Shown in pieces: positions 37,054 to 50,500 of a stretch of 64,000 nucleotides of DNA. The DNA comes from Augochlora pura. Taxonomy: Eukaryota; Arthropoda; Insecta; Hymenoptera; Halictidae. Both the position numbers and the translations under genes were made by a program. The stretch spans positions 11,718,001-11,782,000 of the forward strand of contig NC_135773.1 in the NCBI RefSeq assembly GCF_028453695.1, in the 5' to 3' direction. The notes under the pieces were generated by a model. It saw only the letters and a program-made list of their open reading frames with translations, did no database searches and was not told the DNA's origin. Position 1 is the stretch's first letter. Every line of letters starts with the position of its first letter.

Positions 37054-39522
37054 ACGTAGACATTCCAGCGTGGCTTTAACGAGAATGCTAAACCGCAAGG
37101 GCAGGAGATCAGGGACTTTACTGGAATGCGCCGCGTGCATACGCGTGCACACGCGTGATGCATTCGTCGAGCGAGTCGCGCTGCGGGTAGGTGGCGGTGA
37201 CGCGTGGGTCGAATACGGTGCACCCGCGGTGCCATTTTAATGCGCCGACATCTACGAAAATATTGGGTCCGAGTCCTCTCTAATTTAATAAACCCCTTCG
37301 ATAAAAATCAGTTTCTTCGATGTAACAAAATTCTGCGAGGTGTCAGCATCGGTCCTCTGGTCAGCCTCAAAAACGTTTGTATCATGCCGAAATTTGTTAT
37401 CATGTATTTACCTGCTTAGGTAAACACGAGCGCGTGGAGTTTTCAACTGAAAACTTATCAAAAGAGTTTAAGGTGTCATTTTGTCACTGAACACAGCCAA
37501 ATTCACAATTTCCTCTGATTACGTAGAATAATACAGACGAATACTATGACGTACTACTGTGTAACGTTTTACACATTTAACCAATTAGCTGTTTTTGATG
37601 TTACGAAGAAATGACAGCATTTCGTAGAATGGCGAGTATACTTGTCTTGCATGAGAGGTAAATATATTCATAAATAAAAATGTATTCATAAATTTTACGA
37701 TTTCTTGGATATTTGGAGTCTAGGACGGAACAAAACGAACAAACAAAAAGATGCAATTAATTATTATTAGAAGCGAGCTGTCGCTGCATCGCCTACTTTT
37801 TTCAACACATTTTATATATTCTCATCTCAAAGAAGTCGTAACAATGCAATTGTTGTCTCGTGCGACTTCATTGAAAATTTGATGAAAGATATAAGTTCGA
37901 TACGCGATGGCGCGCGCTGCGTCCTTTCGGCCATTTTTTGTAAAAATTAGTATGCAGATCTCGTTTTCGATCGTCTATGAAATTGAACATGCCAGAATGC
38001 AGATATTTCCGATGATCTCTGAGACTATTATTGTCGAAATTCTGTTAAAACGTTATTCGATCAGGGTTTCACCGGATCTCGCCGGCACGGTATAGTGCGT
38101 GTCGATTGATGCTTTCTCCGTCTCCTCCCATTCTGGATTTCTCTGGTCTTCACGGTCGGCGGAAGATGAACGAGAGCGGATAGGAAGAGGCTGCGAGGTG
38201 GGAAAACCGCATTCCTTGCGTAGGTCTAATTACCCGGGCTTCTGCGGTCCGCGGATGACACGGGAGATGTACTGGTTCTCGTTCCTGAGACACTAACCGC
38301 GATATCCAGCATTTATTTCACGCCGTACGGCAAGATAACGAGCAATCGCCCCGCGAAATTCACGCCGCGGCCACGTTACGTTTTCATTTGCATACAGTTA
38401 GGTCCGGTTACGTACAGTTACGCGCGCCGATGCGCACACCGCGATAGGGGAAAGTAACTAGGGAACTATCGCTAATTGTTCGGCCTAGATATTTTGACAT
38501 ATTTTTCATGAGCGATCCCCGCGGAATTACATTGCGTATCTTTGCGCGTGTGCGGCGATCGAATGATTTTCAGAGCGTAAGAAAATATTTATGTTAAGGT
38601 GGAAGTACCCCATACGAAACCCCGTTCAATTGTGACCCCTTCTTGAAACAGTGAAAGAAATAATACGATAAAAAATAGATAGATCACACGAAATTATATG
38701 TAAAACTTCCACCCAAATTTCAATCAAATGTACAACAAATTTGTGTGTTAACGGTGATCAAACGGAAATATCGATCTATCAAATAGTAACATAAGTATTC
38801 GACAATGATATTTTTAAGTTGTAATAAATTGGATGATAATTTTATACATTCTGAAAAGCGTTCCATAATAGATACCTTCATCTTAACGAGCGCCGATCAC
38901 ATTTGTTATTTCCTCAGCTACGAAGATCTCGTCGGCCAAATGAGTCGTTTATTCGTTCTAGAATTATTTATAAAAGGTGGAATATGCATGAAGATTCAAT
39001 CGAGTTCTTAAACGGCATACGATACTCAGAGATAGTTGCATAAGTGATGGGATAATAATACCTCGCTCATTTTTGCCTCGTGTTCGACATTAACAAGTTT
39101 CATTCGTCACATGCTGAAGAAATAAGGCGAAAGAGTTAAACGCGTTACAGTGTCGACCCGTCACGTATCATGTTATTCCTTAGAAAGATTCAAACAATGA
39201 TCGTTTATATTTGGCAAATCTGTAAATAGTGTCCCTGCGGGGTAGCATTTAAGGCTCTTTTCACAATTCTTTATTTCAAGACTAAACATTAACGCAACAG
39301 TGTTCAAAGGGCGGATTTATAGCTCTGAGAAAATACGTAAATTGTTAATAATACACTTCTACGAGACATTTTATCCTCTGAATATGGCGTCTCCCTAACA
39401 GAACGGGACAAGTTTTGTTTGTTTATAAGGCAGTGGTTCTGGCCACTGTGTAAAATTACTAATTAACGTTTGCATTCTATTATTTTCCTTTTATTTTAAT
39501 ACAGAGAAATCAATATGTTTTC

Positions 39523-39566
39523 TTCGACAAATATAAAGCTAATCATGCCTGAAAACAAACCGAAGG
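39523..39566 (+). repeat. Dispersed repeat, copy B, left of the hAT-like insertion
   Basis: This stretch (TTCGACAAATATAAAG, then AATCATGCCTGAAAACAAAC) matches 21440-21484 at most positions. Similarity extends weakly to the left in both copies and resumes right of the hAT-like element with CGGTAACCGGC. Confidence 0.55.
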
Positions 39567-39589
39567 CACGGGACTTAATCGCTCCATAG

Positions 39590-39797
39590 CAGAGGTGGGC
39601 AACTAGTAGTCTGATCGATTAACGATTCCAACTCGTTAGTAATTATCGATTATTATAGATTGCTTGTAATAACTAACAAGTTAGAATCGTTAACCATTGG
39701 TAGAGACTACCTTCTACCCAATTATTACAAATTAGTTATAATAATTAACGAGTTACAATCGTTAACCATTAGGTAGATTACTTTTTGCCCAACTCTG
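39590..39797. mobile_element. hAT-like MITE with internal palindrome
   Basis: The ends CAGAGGTGGGCAA and inverted CAGAGTTGGGCAA fit hAT-superfamily terminal repeats. Inside, repeated TTAACGATT and TAACTAACAAGTTAG motifs occur in both orientations. The 8-bp flanks (CTCCATAG and TTCCGCGG) do not match, so the target duplication has decayed or the insertion was followed by deletion. It interrupts an older repeat that is uninterrupted near 21440-21510. Confidence 0.6.
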
Positions 39798-42036
39798 TTC
39801 CGCGGTAACCGGCTCCGCTAGTCTAGCGAAAACAGTTAAAGAAATCAAGGAACGATTTGATATTTCCGCGCGACCTCCGCGGGCAACTTCCGAGCCGCGA
39901 ACGATAGCATCGAGTGGCTCCGTAGCGGAAATTGTTTCTCTGGTCGGCAATCGAGCTCTAGCAGGCCCCGATGTCGTTAAGCCGGCGACAAACATGGACG
40001 TAGAGGTAAGAGGCGCTGCTCCGTTCGTCGTCCTTCCCCGGTCGGCTCGTTCTCTGTCCCCCGTTGGTAGGTTGCTGGGTAATTAGATTTGTACGCGCGG
40101 GCCGGATCGCTGCCGAGAAAAGGACGAGAAGAGTGGCGAGAGTGCGCAAGACACGGTTACTCATGCTGCTGGAATGTAGTTCACATTATTTATATACTGC
40201 CGCCTACGTGCATGCACGTCGCACTTCGTCGGAACGATAAAACCAGTCGCCGGCGCTCCCGTCGCGGATCGGTTCTTTCATCCCTGCCGATCCTCGATCC
40301 ACCGCTTGCGGATTCGCCGCGCATTCGGCATGCGAGCGCATCCCTCTATCGCGAATCGCTTTTTCAGTCTGTCCAGCTTTCCATATCGATCCGCCAAGGT
40401 GCATTAATCGTCCGATTGCCGCCTAAGACGCGCGGCGTCGCCCGCGGAATACCCAATGAGAGTTCAAAGGGTCTGACCATCCTGCCAGCCTCCGCGCTAG
40501 CCGTTGAAAACGGCTGTCCGTCGGCTGTTTTAATCAAGTTTTCTCCGCGCTTTGTTTCCCCGATTGGCTAACTAGATGCTTCGACGACACGGAACGTGAT
40601 CGCTTTAAATTAACCTCTGCGGCAATCGCTGCGATCCAAGACACCTGGTAACAAAAACCCAGCTGTCGATGATTTGTTCGACTTTAATTTTCGAACTAAT
40701 TTTGAGGATTATTATCAGGAAAAGAATGAAATTAACAATTAATTCCATATGCTTAGAAATGAAAGATCGAATTCTAATCAAGGAATTGACGTTTTCGAAT
40801 GTTCAGATGATGTTTCCAAGTTTTTTGAGTCTCGATAGTAGTGCTAGTTTTTGAGGGACAGCTGTTTGAAAACTTCCATTCGCGTAAAATAATCGTCACG
40901 GTTATGCCACCGATTAATTAGTCTTCCTTGTAAGAGAAATAAAATCAATTCTTCGTTAAGGGGTTATCGCATGTGTGAGTCAATCTTAAAAACAGTCACG
41001 TATTTCTCCAATTTTGAAATAGTTGCAATATTTTTGTTGGAGAGTTGCCGGGGTATCGGATCCAACGGAGAAGGTAAGGGGAGGGCACAGCGTATTAGCG
41101 AAAAGGAAGGGGAGTGAGTGTAAATGGAGGGTGTAAGAGGAAAGGGGAGAAGAAGGGAGGACCGGCTCTTGTAATGGCGTGGCAGTTATACCGGTAAGCG
41201 AGTAAATGCATCAACGCGCTGCTGCGCCGAGAGGTGCAGCCGAGAAAGAGAAATAGACAACGCTCTGGCCACGAGTAGGTATACGCGGGGAAAAAGAACG
41301 GGCTAAACGGGGAAGGTGAGGGAGTAGCAGGGTAGAACCGAGGAAAAGAGACAGGGAGTAAGGCTCCTCGGGGTGTGGGCGGATTGCACGCGTCTCTCGG
41401 TAATGGATCCCATCGATCATCCCTTCGCGGGTAGATGGTTTTCTCCTCCTTTCTGCTCTCTCGCGGATCGTCCATTAGTCAATTTCGTCGATTACCACGG
41501 CGACTTCGTCGAATCACCGTTCAACCCCGAAATAGCCGGGTCCGAGGGTAGGAGAGAACGTCCGGCATGCATCAAATGAATTTAAAGGCGTTATTATTTT
41601 CCATTGTTTCGTTTCGTAGACGTCATGTAAATGCTCGCCGCATATTTAAATGTTTAAAAACCATATAAAGTTTTTCGAACCGTTAACAATAAAATGATTA
41701 TGATATACACGCATTTCCTTACCATTTTTCTATGTAAAATTGTGTCGTAATAGTCATAATGAATTATTAAAAACTAGAAAGAGAATTTTAATGGTTTGTA
41801 TTGTAAATTTCGTTCACAATAACTTCAATTATATTTAGAACTTTTCTCCTTAATCTCATTGTAACTTATTAAGATGATTTTTCTATTTTTATTTAATAAT
41901 ATGACTTTATTAATCTCGTCTTAAGATATGGACTTTAAGTCCACTGTACATGGCGATGCAAACGAACTGTGAGATACTGGCTATAAACGATCACAGATTT
42001 TTCTCAATATCTGGTTTCATATGATTTCAGTTTCTT
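39798..42036. other. GC-rich patches upstream of expanded, no exon proven
   Basis: CpG-rich sequence lies at 39800-40560. From 41050 to 41360 the plus strand is purine-rich, turning pyrimidine-rich around 41440-41470. These are candidate positions for the unseen noncoding first exon and promoter of ex, about 3-4.5 kb upstream of its ATG exon. That link is inference. Confidence 0.35.
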
Positions 42037-42334
42037 GTAACCCCTTCCGGTGCCATTTAGCTCGACGAAACTCGGGCCCGAGCGGTCCGCATCAACGCGC
42101 GCTAAACAGACCAGACTGATGTTTGTAAACAGTCGCAATACGATCCGAAATGTATGTGTCGCCCAAGTATGTGTTCGCGACTCAGCCTCGCGATGTTTAT
42201 GTTTGGCCCAAGTATCTGTTCGCGAGTCTGACTCGCGATGTTTATGTTTGGCCCAAGTAACTGTTTGGGCAATTCATGTTTGGGCAAAAATCTTCATCGC
42301 GAGTCTGACTCGCTAAAGTACGGGAAGGGGTTAA
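42037..42334 (+). mobile_element. TTAA-flanked miniature element with palindromic tandem units, copy 2
   Basis: It has the same ends as copy 1, but the left target site has drifted to GTAA. The right TTAA at 42331-42334 is intact. The internal array has palindromes at 42176-42192, 42221-42237 and 42298-42313. The first two are exactly 45 bp apart. The unit between the second and the last has lost its palindrome through a small deletion. The overlapping ORFs here are artefacts of the repeat. Confidence 0.75.
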
Positions 42335-42434
42335 ATAGTTTGCTAGTTAGTTGAGCACGTAGAACGAAGGGTCAATTCTCCTCTTAGGTTATTCGAGACC
42401 GGCATACCAACGTATTTGTTCTCTTGCGAGGCAC

Positions 42435-42690
42435 AAACCGAGAATCTTAGAAAGCAAGGCGCCACGGTACCATCAAGGGTCAAGAGAGGTCGAAGGGCCA
42501 CAATTAAAGGGTCCTAGGAACGCAGAGAGGTGCACAATGCCAAGGGCCGTAGAATCGCAACGGGGAGGCTGAAAGAACGCCACGCTAAAGATCTTAGGAA
42601 TGTGAAGGGCTCCTGATTCCAAAAGGTCTCAGGAATGCAGAGGGTCGCGATATTAAAAGTCTTCTGAATTTAGATGACAAGACGTTCGAA
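42435..42690 (+). repeat. Degenerate minisatellite, about 7 units of about 35 bp
   Basis: The sequence divides into units that start with A-rich AAAGGTC-type text, continue TTAGGAATGCAGAGGG, and end CACAATTCC or similar. The best units begin near 42508, 42586 and 42620. Indels blur the period (34-45 bp). The array begins about 100 bp after the copy-2 element ends and lies about 1.7 kb upstream of the ex first coding exon. Confidence 0.6.
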
Positions 42691-44420
42691 CGGGAAACTG
42701 TAACAAAAGTAATCTTTTCGTTAAGTATTAAGAATATTTTCCTTCTAGAATCAGATTATGATGAAAAACACAAGCGACAAAACTCGGCAATAAAATTAAT
42801 ACAGACAACTGCATCTATGTCCTAATATAATCGTCTTCTTCAAAACAACAAAATATCCGATGAATTATGGATACCGATGTGTACACCCAATTCTGTTCTT
42901 ACACAATGGATACATTTCAGAAAGTATCGTGTGAGTGCATACATGGAAGAGTTAAGGGAAATAAAGAATTAGATAATTGTTTTAACCGTGTTAAATCCAA
43001 ATCGTATAAAAATAGAATTCGGTGTGTAATTAAATACTATTCTTGCCACGTCTGCGATAAAACACGTGGTTTCTATGTCGCCGATACGTGGATATTCGAC
43101 CTCAAAGACCACGTATTGTGTGCGAGAAACGAAGATGGGAGATTCCGGGGGAACGTCTGGCAAATTTCGCGGAGCAATTAATCGAGCCGAGGGTCACGCG
43201 AAATTCCTCGGGGAGCCGGTGGATGGCCTCGCGTTGCATTTTTCGAGGACTTATTGTCCGACGGATTTATGAGCGGGTGGCCAGCTCGGTGCCGAGAGGG
43301 GCCATCTGTTTCTCCATCCACGCGACCGCTTCTTGTTCCACGGAGATGAAAATGGAGTAACGCCGGGAGCGATTCTGTGATTTACCGTGAACGGAGCGCC
43401 GCGAGGGGATTCAGCACACACCCGTCGTAAACCGTGCGGGGCCCACTCGGGGTCTGCGCGGGGCCCCGGCAGAGCCATTCCTTGCGGCTGGATTCTCTGG
43501 AAACGCCACCGTGATTTGTGCGACCGGTTACCGTTTCCATTAGCATACTCCTATCGGCTCTCCCGTGCATTGTTATCTTCGTTGCCGCGCTGTTCACCGG
43601 CCAATAGCCCAGCCCGGTCCGAAAATCCGGTAGTCCTCCACCATTTGTCGATGGATTACACGATCGTTCGGTTATCGATGCCAGTGTCGCGGAATTAATT
43701 GTTTGTTCACTTCCCACTGTTTCGGACACCTTGACTTCCTCATAACAAACGATTTTTTTAACGTGGCAGCAGTTCCACGTAACAAACATCAAATTGAATT
43801 TTGTGAATATAATTATTTAAAATTGTGAGCATTAGCATGATATTTAGAGAATTTATAGCTACTCTTTTACGACATTTTTATCGTATTATATACATACAAC
43901 AGGTACAGTAAATATAACTTTGTATACTGGTTGTTTGTATGCTGGCAGCGAACGTGTTAATATTTTTATAATTTTATTAGTGTTTATTCGAAGTGTATAA
44001 ACACTTGTGGGGAAATCCAGTAAAGAGATACGCGACTTAAAAATATGTGTAGTTCTGCAGTCTCCATAGAATTTGGGATTAAAGTTTGTAAACATCAGTT
44101 ACTCAGACACCCTTTAAAATCATGCAAAGGTAAACGCAATTTATAAAAGTTCGATTATTTCGACTTATACATGTTTGATTTTTAATATATCGAGATTATG
44201 AAAAAATTGTTAATAAATCCCTTTGTTCAAGCTTCCATTGACATCAGAACGGCGAAAAGTCTAAATAAATTCAATTTTGTCATTCGATGCGCAATTTTCA
44301 ATATTTAGTATGTTTGATTCTAAAATTATTATAGAACAATCCGACACAGAAATGTTCCCGGATCATGAATGTTATAAATTGTCGATTTCTGATTGAATGT
44401 TTGGTTTTCTGTGATTACAG
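42691..44420. other. Region just upstream of the expanded ATG exon
   Basis: It contains a CpG-rich patch at 43130-43640 and an AT-rich segment before the acceptor at 44420. The plus-strand frame 42867-43181 (104 codons) is unrecognised. If the acceptor is used, this segment is at least partly intron; the 43.1-43.6 kb patch is another promoter candidate for ex. Confidence 0.4.
43941..43961 (-). mobile_element. Lone TTAACACGTTCGCTGCC-type end
   Basis: On the minus strand the text TTAACACGTTCGCTGCCAGC matches the left end of the intron-3 element at 28630 for its first 17 bases. I could not find a convincing partner end within a few hundred bases; TTAACGTGGCAGCAG near 43756 is a weak candidate. 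It is probably an eroded element. Confidence 0.35.
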
Positions 44421-44576
44421 TGAGGACGCTGTGCGTAGCGGCGACGAAATGAAGCATGCAGCATGCGTGGTAGCGGTGTCACGGCTGCGCGGTCCTGCCT
44501 TCAACCCCTGGTGTCCGCCAGCCGCTACCTCGCCGTTCAAGCCCTTCCCGGTGATCCTCTTTACTTCGTCGTTGAG
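44421..44576 (+). CDS. ex: expanded first coding exon (5' UTR 44421-44462, CDS 44463-44576)
   Basis: The acceptor is GTGATTACAG ending at 44420 and the donor is GAG|GTGAGTACC. The coding part is 38 codons in phase 0 ending DPLYFVVE. Because the exon opens with an acceptor, at least one noncoding exon and the promoter lie upstream. The ATG at 44463 is the first in its frame after TAG 44436; two other ATGs (44449, 44456) precede it in different frames. A different frame gives a 71-codon ORF across this exon, but only the frame used here joins to the second exon with FERM similarity. Confidence 0.8.
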
Positions 44577-47500
44577 GTGAGTACCGTCCTGGCCACATTA
44601 TTAACGTTTAATGGGGTGGAATAATTCATGACGACAATGCATATTCACGATATGCATTACATATAACAGTCTCCATTTCGTTCCGTTATACATGGTAATC
44701 CCGAGTCATGTATTTTCCATGGGGTTCGGTATTATCCTTTAATGAGATACGGCAACGTTACCGTGCTGGCTTTATGGATATTCACCAGCCAGATTTCTTT
44801 CAACGTTACACCAAATCGACGACCGTTAAACCTTTTAATGTCGCGAGTATTTCGTCGCGCTTCCACTTTTGCATTTTAACCTTCGGACTATTCACTATTT
44901 TCGCAAGCTACACTATTCGCGATGTTTATAACAATTCCGAGCTTTGTTCAGCAAATTTTCAAGACATATTTTCGAAAACGTTTCTTCAAAATTTCTTCGT
45001 TGGCAACAACTACAACTTGTCTCAACTACTGTTAACTCTCTCTCTCTCTCGATGTTTAGTTCGTACTTATTTAATTTCTTACATTTCTTAAACGTTAGAT
45101 TTGGCATAATCATTTGTAATGTAAATTTAATGTGAGTACAAGATATGCAATCTGATATATGTATGTATAAGCCTGACGAAAATGTATTCTCTACTTAAAA
45201 AATTTGAAAGAGTTGTACATGTTACAGAAATACTCTTAAATACATCCAATGTCTTTAGACTTTTGTGTCATATTTAGCCATTTTTGTCATAAATTCGTAG
45301 TCTAGTTATCATACATATTTCTTCCACTGTACTTTCTCATCTCGATTGCCACTGAATGGGTTAATGTATATAAACGAACCGGTTACATAAATATAAAATT
45401 TATACTTCGACATTAGCTCGTATCAAATATCGTATTTTAAACCACCGCGATCACGTTGATCATGAAAGCCACGCTCTTCTATTTACACCACCATGCACTT
45501 CGACGATGATCCACGTAGAAAACGTTTTTTCTAGAAAGGGAACACGCTAACCAATTCTCCAATTCATTTGATAGATTACTATCCCCCGTTGATCGGGCGA
45601 GAAAAATGGCAATTCGTATCGCGAAAGTGTGAATTTGAGTTGCTCGTGTTCCTTAAATTATTGAATTGCTAATTAAGAACATCGCGTGCCGTGGCCAGCG
45701 AAATAAAAGCGATCCTGCGCCGGTACATGCCCGCGAAATTCCATCGTTTATCTGGACATGTGCATCGCAGGGTGTCGAGGGGGCACGCCCGGATTTTCTA
45801 ATCGTGGAATGCGATTAGTTACATCCGCGGCGTGGGCGTGCGAGAGCAGAATAACCGATGCGCGGAGAAACTCCGCGTATAGTATAGTCAATATATTAAG
45901 GCGTGCGAAGGTACATGCACCTGCCTTGTCCGCGGCAACGGTCGTTTACAACCCGGCGCTGCGCGAGAGCGTGCAGAACCGCCGGGGACTAGAATAGTTA
46001 ATTGAAAAAAAATACGCTCCCTCCTACACTGTTACATTGCGCCGCTTCCCTCGTCGCTTCCCTGCGCTCCTCCGCGCCTCTGCGCCCCGATCCACTCCGC
46101 GCGGTGTTACGCTTCCTCCAGCGGCAGAATTCTTGCGGACTCCGTGATTCTCGCGGAAACTGAAGACCGGAGGAATGTTCCGGCCGTCTAGACCATGCGA
46201 ATCCTATGCTTCCAGGTCTACGAAACTAATAAAGCCATCGTTGTTACAAAGAAGACAATAGAGCCACCCGGATCCACCATGTCGTCATAAATAGGATTTT
46301 TACCAGCCGCGCGTGAATTACGCGAACGTTGCAGGAATTGTTTCGGCTTCTCGATGTTTCAAGATAATTTTTCATTGCTTTCATAATTTTACGGACCTCC
46401 CATGCGTTAATTAAAATGTTTCGAGTAAAATATACAGTATAGGAAAATTTCGAATAAAAATAGATCAATTTCGTGTGATGATAATTCAGCGAAAAATTAA
46501 CGTAACAAAAGATAGGAGTCGAATAAAGATGCACTGTTAATAAATTCATTAAATTTAAATTTGAGTAACATCAGTTTTAACTCACTTTTCTCGCAAACGC
46601 ATAGTAGATCCACTGTACACCGATCGCTTTTAACATCTGTGTTATCTTCAGAGGTATTGAAGAAGCTAAACTCGCTTGCTATGTCTCTTTAATCCTAGCA
46701 ACGTTCTCGAAGTATCGTGTACTAAACCCTTCCCGTTCAACGTATCGTTCATTAAGATTCTCCGACGAAGATTCTGCATGATCTTTCTTAGGAGGTTTCA
46801 AATAGTACCCGTATATAATGAGCTCATTAACGCAAGATACGTCTTTTTCGCGGCTCGGAGGAAGTAGCTTTATTTGCGTTGCTATCATCTTTTCCAGGAT
46901 ACTTCCCATGGGACGGCGCATATAAGAGTCAGTCTCCTTTTTTTTTTATCTCGTTTCGGTGCACCCTCCAAGCATGAACATTCCTGTAACTACGTCGCCG
47001 TGAAACTATGTTAACTGTGTGACCTGTTTTGAAATAAAACACTGAGCCTTGTCACGACATGTTGCCTCGTTACGGGCATCTTGAGTAGTTTCGAAAGAAC
47101 GTTTTATTTTATTTGCTGTGCACCAGAATGTTCGATAAAAAAAACCGAAGTTTCTTCGTTGCTCGACAAGTTCTTCAAGATACTGTATTAAAATTCACAT
47201 CCTTCAGGAAAGAAGAACTTCGATCATCGACGAAGATGCAATTTTGAAAGAAACGAGTTTGAAAATGTAGACGCTGGTGTACTCGAATAAACATTGCTGC
47301 TTCTGCACATCTACGCTGCTTCATGCGTGCTTGACGATTTCAAAAATCAATATTTAAATATCTACGCCCCGTAAGCAGTACACGCCTGTAATTAATCAAT
47401 GTTAATTAATTAAAGTACAATGATTCTCGCTCGTGTACTATCAGACAGCTTCAACCGTTTCGACCGCGTAGCTTTAAACTATGCATCGAAAAGCATTTAA

Positions 47501-50500
47501 TCAATTTCGACTAGTTTCTTGAAGAAATTCAGTGTAAAGCCTCTTTGAGAACATAGTAGAGTTACATTTTTCCCAATAACTCTGAATTAGAAGAATATTG
47601 GAAATAATTCAAGTACACAGTGATGCCAAAGAACTTCGACAAGACTGCGTATAGCAGTAGAGACTAAGATCAGTCTCCTAGTTAAAGGTCTAACATTCAC
47701 CCGGGGAAGCAAATTGCAGTGTTACTGTACGGTTGCTCGCAGTTCGGTTAGGTCTTTATCCGAGGAGCGCCGAGGCCCGTTCGAGTGGCGATCCAACGTG
47801 GTAATGGTTTCAGTGTCAAGGTTTCCGCAACGACGTCGATTTTGCTGGTTCGAGGCTATTGCCTCCTCGCGTCGTTAGACAAACCATCCTCGCGGAGAAC
47901 ATGCGGTCGAACACGAGGCACGGCTCTCTGCGTGTAGCGCACCTTCTCACACGATACCATCTTCCTAATTATAGCCAGGCTCATTTGTAACCACGAATCT
48001 GAATTCCCGGTTGCCAAGGAAATTCCTCGTTCTGCCTGCGTGGTCCCGCATGCGTTGGCCTGCTATGAAATCACGGGCTGGATTCTAGCCTCGTTACGCC
48101 GATCAACTGAAAGTATGCTTATACACGGTGTCCCGACTGAACTGGAACACCCACGCCTGCGTCAGCTTAATCCTAACAGCTTGAAATTGCTGTTCATTCG
48201 AAATTCCATTTAGATTGGGACTGGCCGTACTCTTTTAACTCCTTCGCGTACCATTCACTTCGTAGTTACAGCAATTACAACTGTTTTGATTATAATGATT
48301 TTTTGGAAGAGGAAGGGAATAGCGTGCCTACAGTTGCCGATGACGAGAGAACAGAATTTTCTTCCATTTTCAAAGGACGGAATAACATTCATGCTCGTCG
48401 AAATACGACAAGACGTTAATTAGATGATAATCTTTGCGCAATTGGTCAACACGTATCGAGTAAAATTTATAGATAATAATTACATGCTAGATAATCGCCT
48501 TTTGTACATGATCAAATTTTTTACCGACAAGTCAGCTGATAAAATATATAATGACAATGCGGTGAAGTTGATTGGTAAAGAAAAATAAAATTATTTTCTA
48601 ATATATTCAGCCATTAGAAGAATTACTGTATGCATGAAATGTATCGATGTACAATTTGTACGTAGAATATGCATGATTTCATGTTTGGCGCATGGTTTTC
48701 AGTTAGAGGAAGAATGAGATTAGAGGACTAGCGTGCTTTAAGCATAGAAGAATAAACCGTAAAATAAATCGCATCGCAGGGAGCTAACAAGTCGGAAGCG
48801 CGCGTTTCTGCGGTCGTTTATGCTAAACAATCAGCATCCTCATTAGACGCGCGTTTCCCTTGGGTGCCTCCTACGAAACAAAGGAACGACAAACGAGATC
48901 GGCCGGGCCTGTTGTTGCAAAACGGCCGATAAAAGATACCGTCCGAATGAAAACGTTCCATTCTCCGAGGGCGCTGCATTTCCCTGTACTAATTTATCCG
49001 TTACTTTCTACGCACTCGGTTCTCGACCAATCGCGAACCGAGTTCGATCGACCGGTTGCATAGGCACTGATACTAATTTATTGCGCCGCGCCGGTAGCGT
49101 AATAATTACGTGGATAATTGAATCGACGATCAGAGGTGCCGTTTCGTTCGGTTCCCATTTCCTGTCGACAGGTAGGAGAAAAAAAGGATATTTCTGTGTC
49201 TATTGTTGGAGAGTTTATTAGAATCTCTGTCGTAACCGGTGGGTCCGCTAATATTTCCTCGTTTGTTAGTTTTACGGGAAATCGCTGGGGTCGACCGTTT
49301 CACGGTACAACGAGGCTGGTCTTTGCGTGAATGGGGTTTTATTTAACATGTGAATGTGTGTTATTGTTATTAAAAGCGCTCTCGATAAAAATAAAGTACG
49401 CTTGTTGTGAGACAAATCTTACTATTATCTTTTTTCGAATTTCCATTTTTAACGTATCAAGATTTGTTAGTATTATCTACAGTATTTTACTTTCCCTATT
49501 ACGACTTATTGGACCAGAAATAAAATATTATTACGATACCAAGTTCTGTGAAAAGTTTCTCTTCAATTACATCTTTAAGAGATACAGATACTGCTAACAC
49601 ATTAAATCCACAGTCTACTTACTATCTGAATGAATAACTTCGCCGCGTTAAGCAGAAAATCAGGTTCCCGTTAAATTCAATTAAAGCCTTTCTTCGTTCT
49701 TTCTCGTTCGACTGTTACAAATGCAGAAAATCAGCAATTTAGTTAACGTATGACACGCACAATTAGCCGATTTCACAGCTCTAAGCTATTATATCGTGCG
49801 TAAACGCGTGTCGTTACTGTCCGGTCGTGGTATTTATATGTAAATTCATCATTTATCACTTCACTCGCTTATTTAAATGTAGAAATTTCATTACCTCTTC
49901 CGACGGAAACATTCGAATACTGAACCCCTTGCACTATAACATTATGACAATCTGGTTAATCTATGAATATAAACTACAAAAATGCATCGAAGTAAATGTT
50001 AACTTTGTTATCGTCGATATTTGCCAATTAATATAGAAATATATTATACTTAAACGTTCTCTCTCCTGGAATTTGTTCCACAGTGTTCATTAATGTAAAT
50101 ACTCGTGCCACAAATGATAGCGCAAATGGTCAACTTTGGCTTGTTATGATTTACATTTTTAAACAAATTCAAAAATCTCACTTGGTGCTATATTCATGCC
50201 TGTTACGATAAAGGACGTAAAAATATGTTTTTTTTTTAACCCGTTCTGCAGCGGCGTGTAGCGTCGTTTGGGTAAAGGAAGAAATGGATCCAAGAATTGC
50301 GAGTTCAGCAGAAAATTGTGCGCTGGAGGAGGCCGAAGAGCCGATGGTTACTAATCGAGGATACCGTAGACGGAAACGCTCGCACAATTGCAGCGTTTTA
50401 AGCGTTGCCCCGGAGGGAAAGGGTCCCTCATAAATGCTCGCGGTGGAATGCGCGCGCGGAGGTAGCGGAACAATTTATCGCCCCGTATCGAATATTTCGA

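Larger units (their letters stand above)
34118..39522. other. Intergenic stretch, no gene recognised
   Basis: The largest frame (34282-34809, 175 codons) spans a CTT microsatellite and matches nothing. A CpG-rich patch lies at 36990-37240. The rest is AT-rich. Confidence 0.45.

Noticed and set aside
42867..43181. 104-codon plus-strand frame with several Cys residues
   Set aside because: The Cys spacing fits no zinc-binding motif I know, the region is immediately upstream of the ex ATG exon, and there is no splice or codon-use support.
44365..44580. 71-codon plus-strand frame across the ex first exon
   Set aside because: It runs through the acceptor and uses a frame that does not continue the FERM domain into the exon at 58639.
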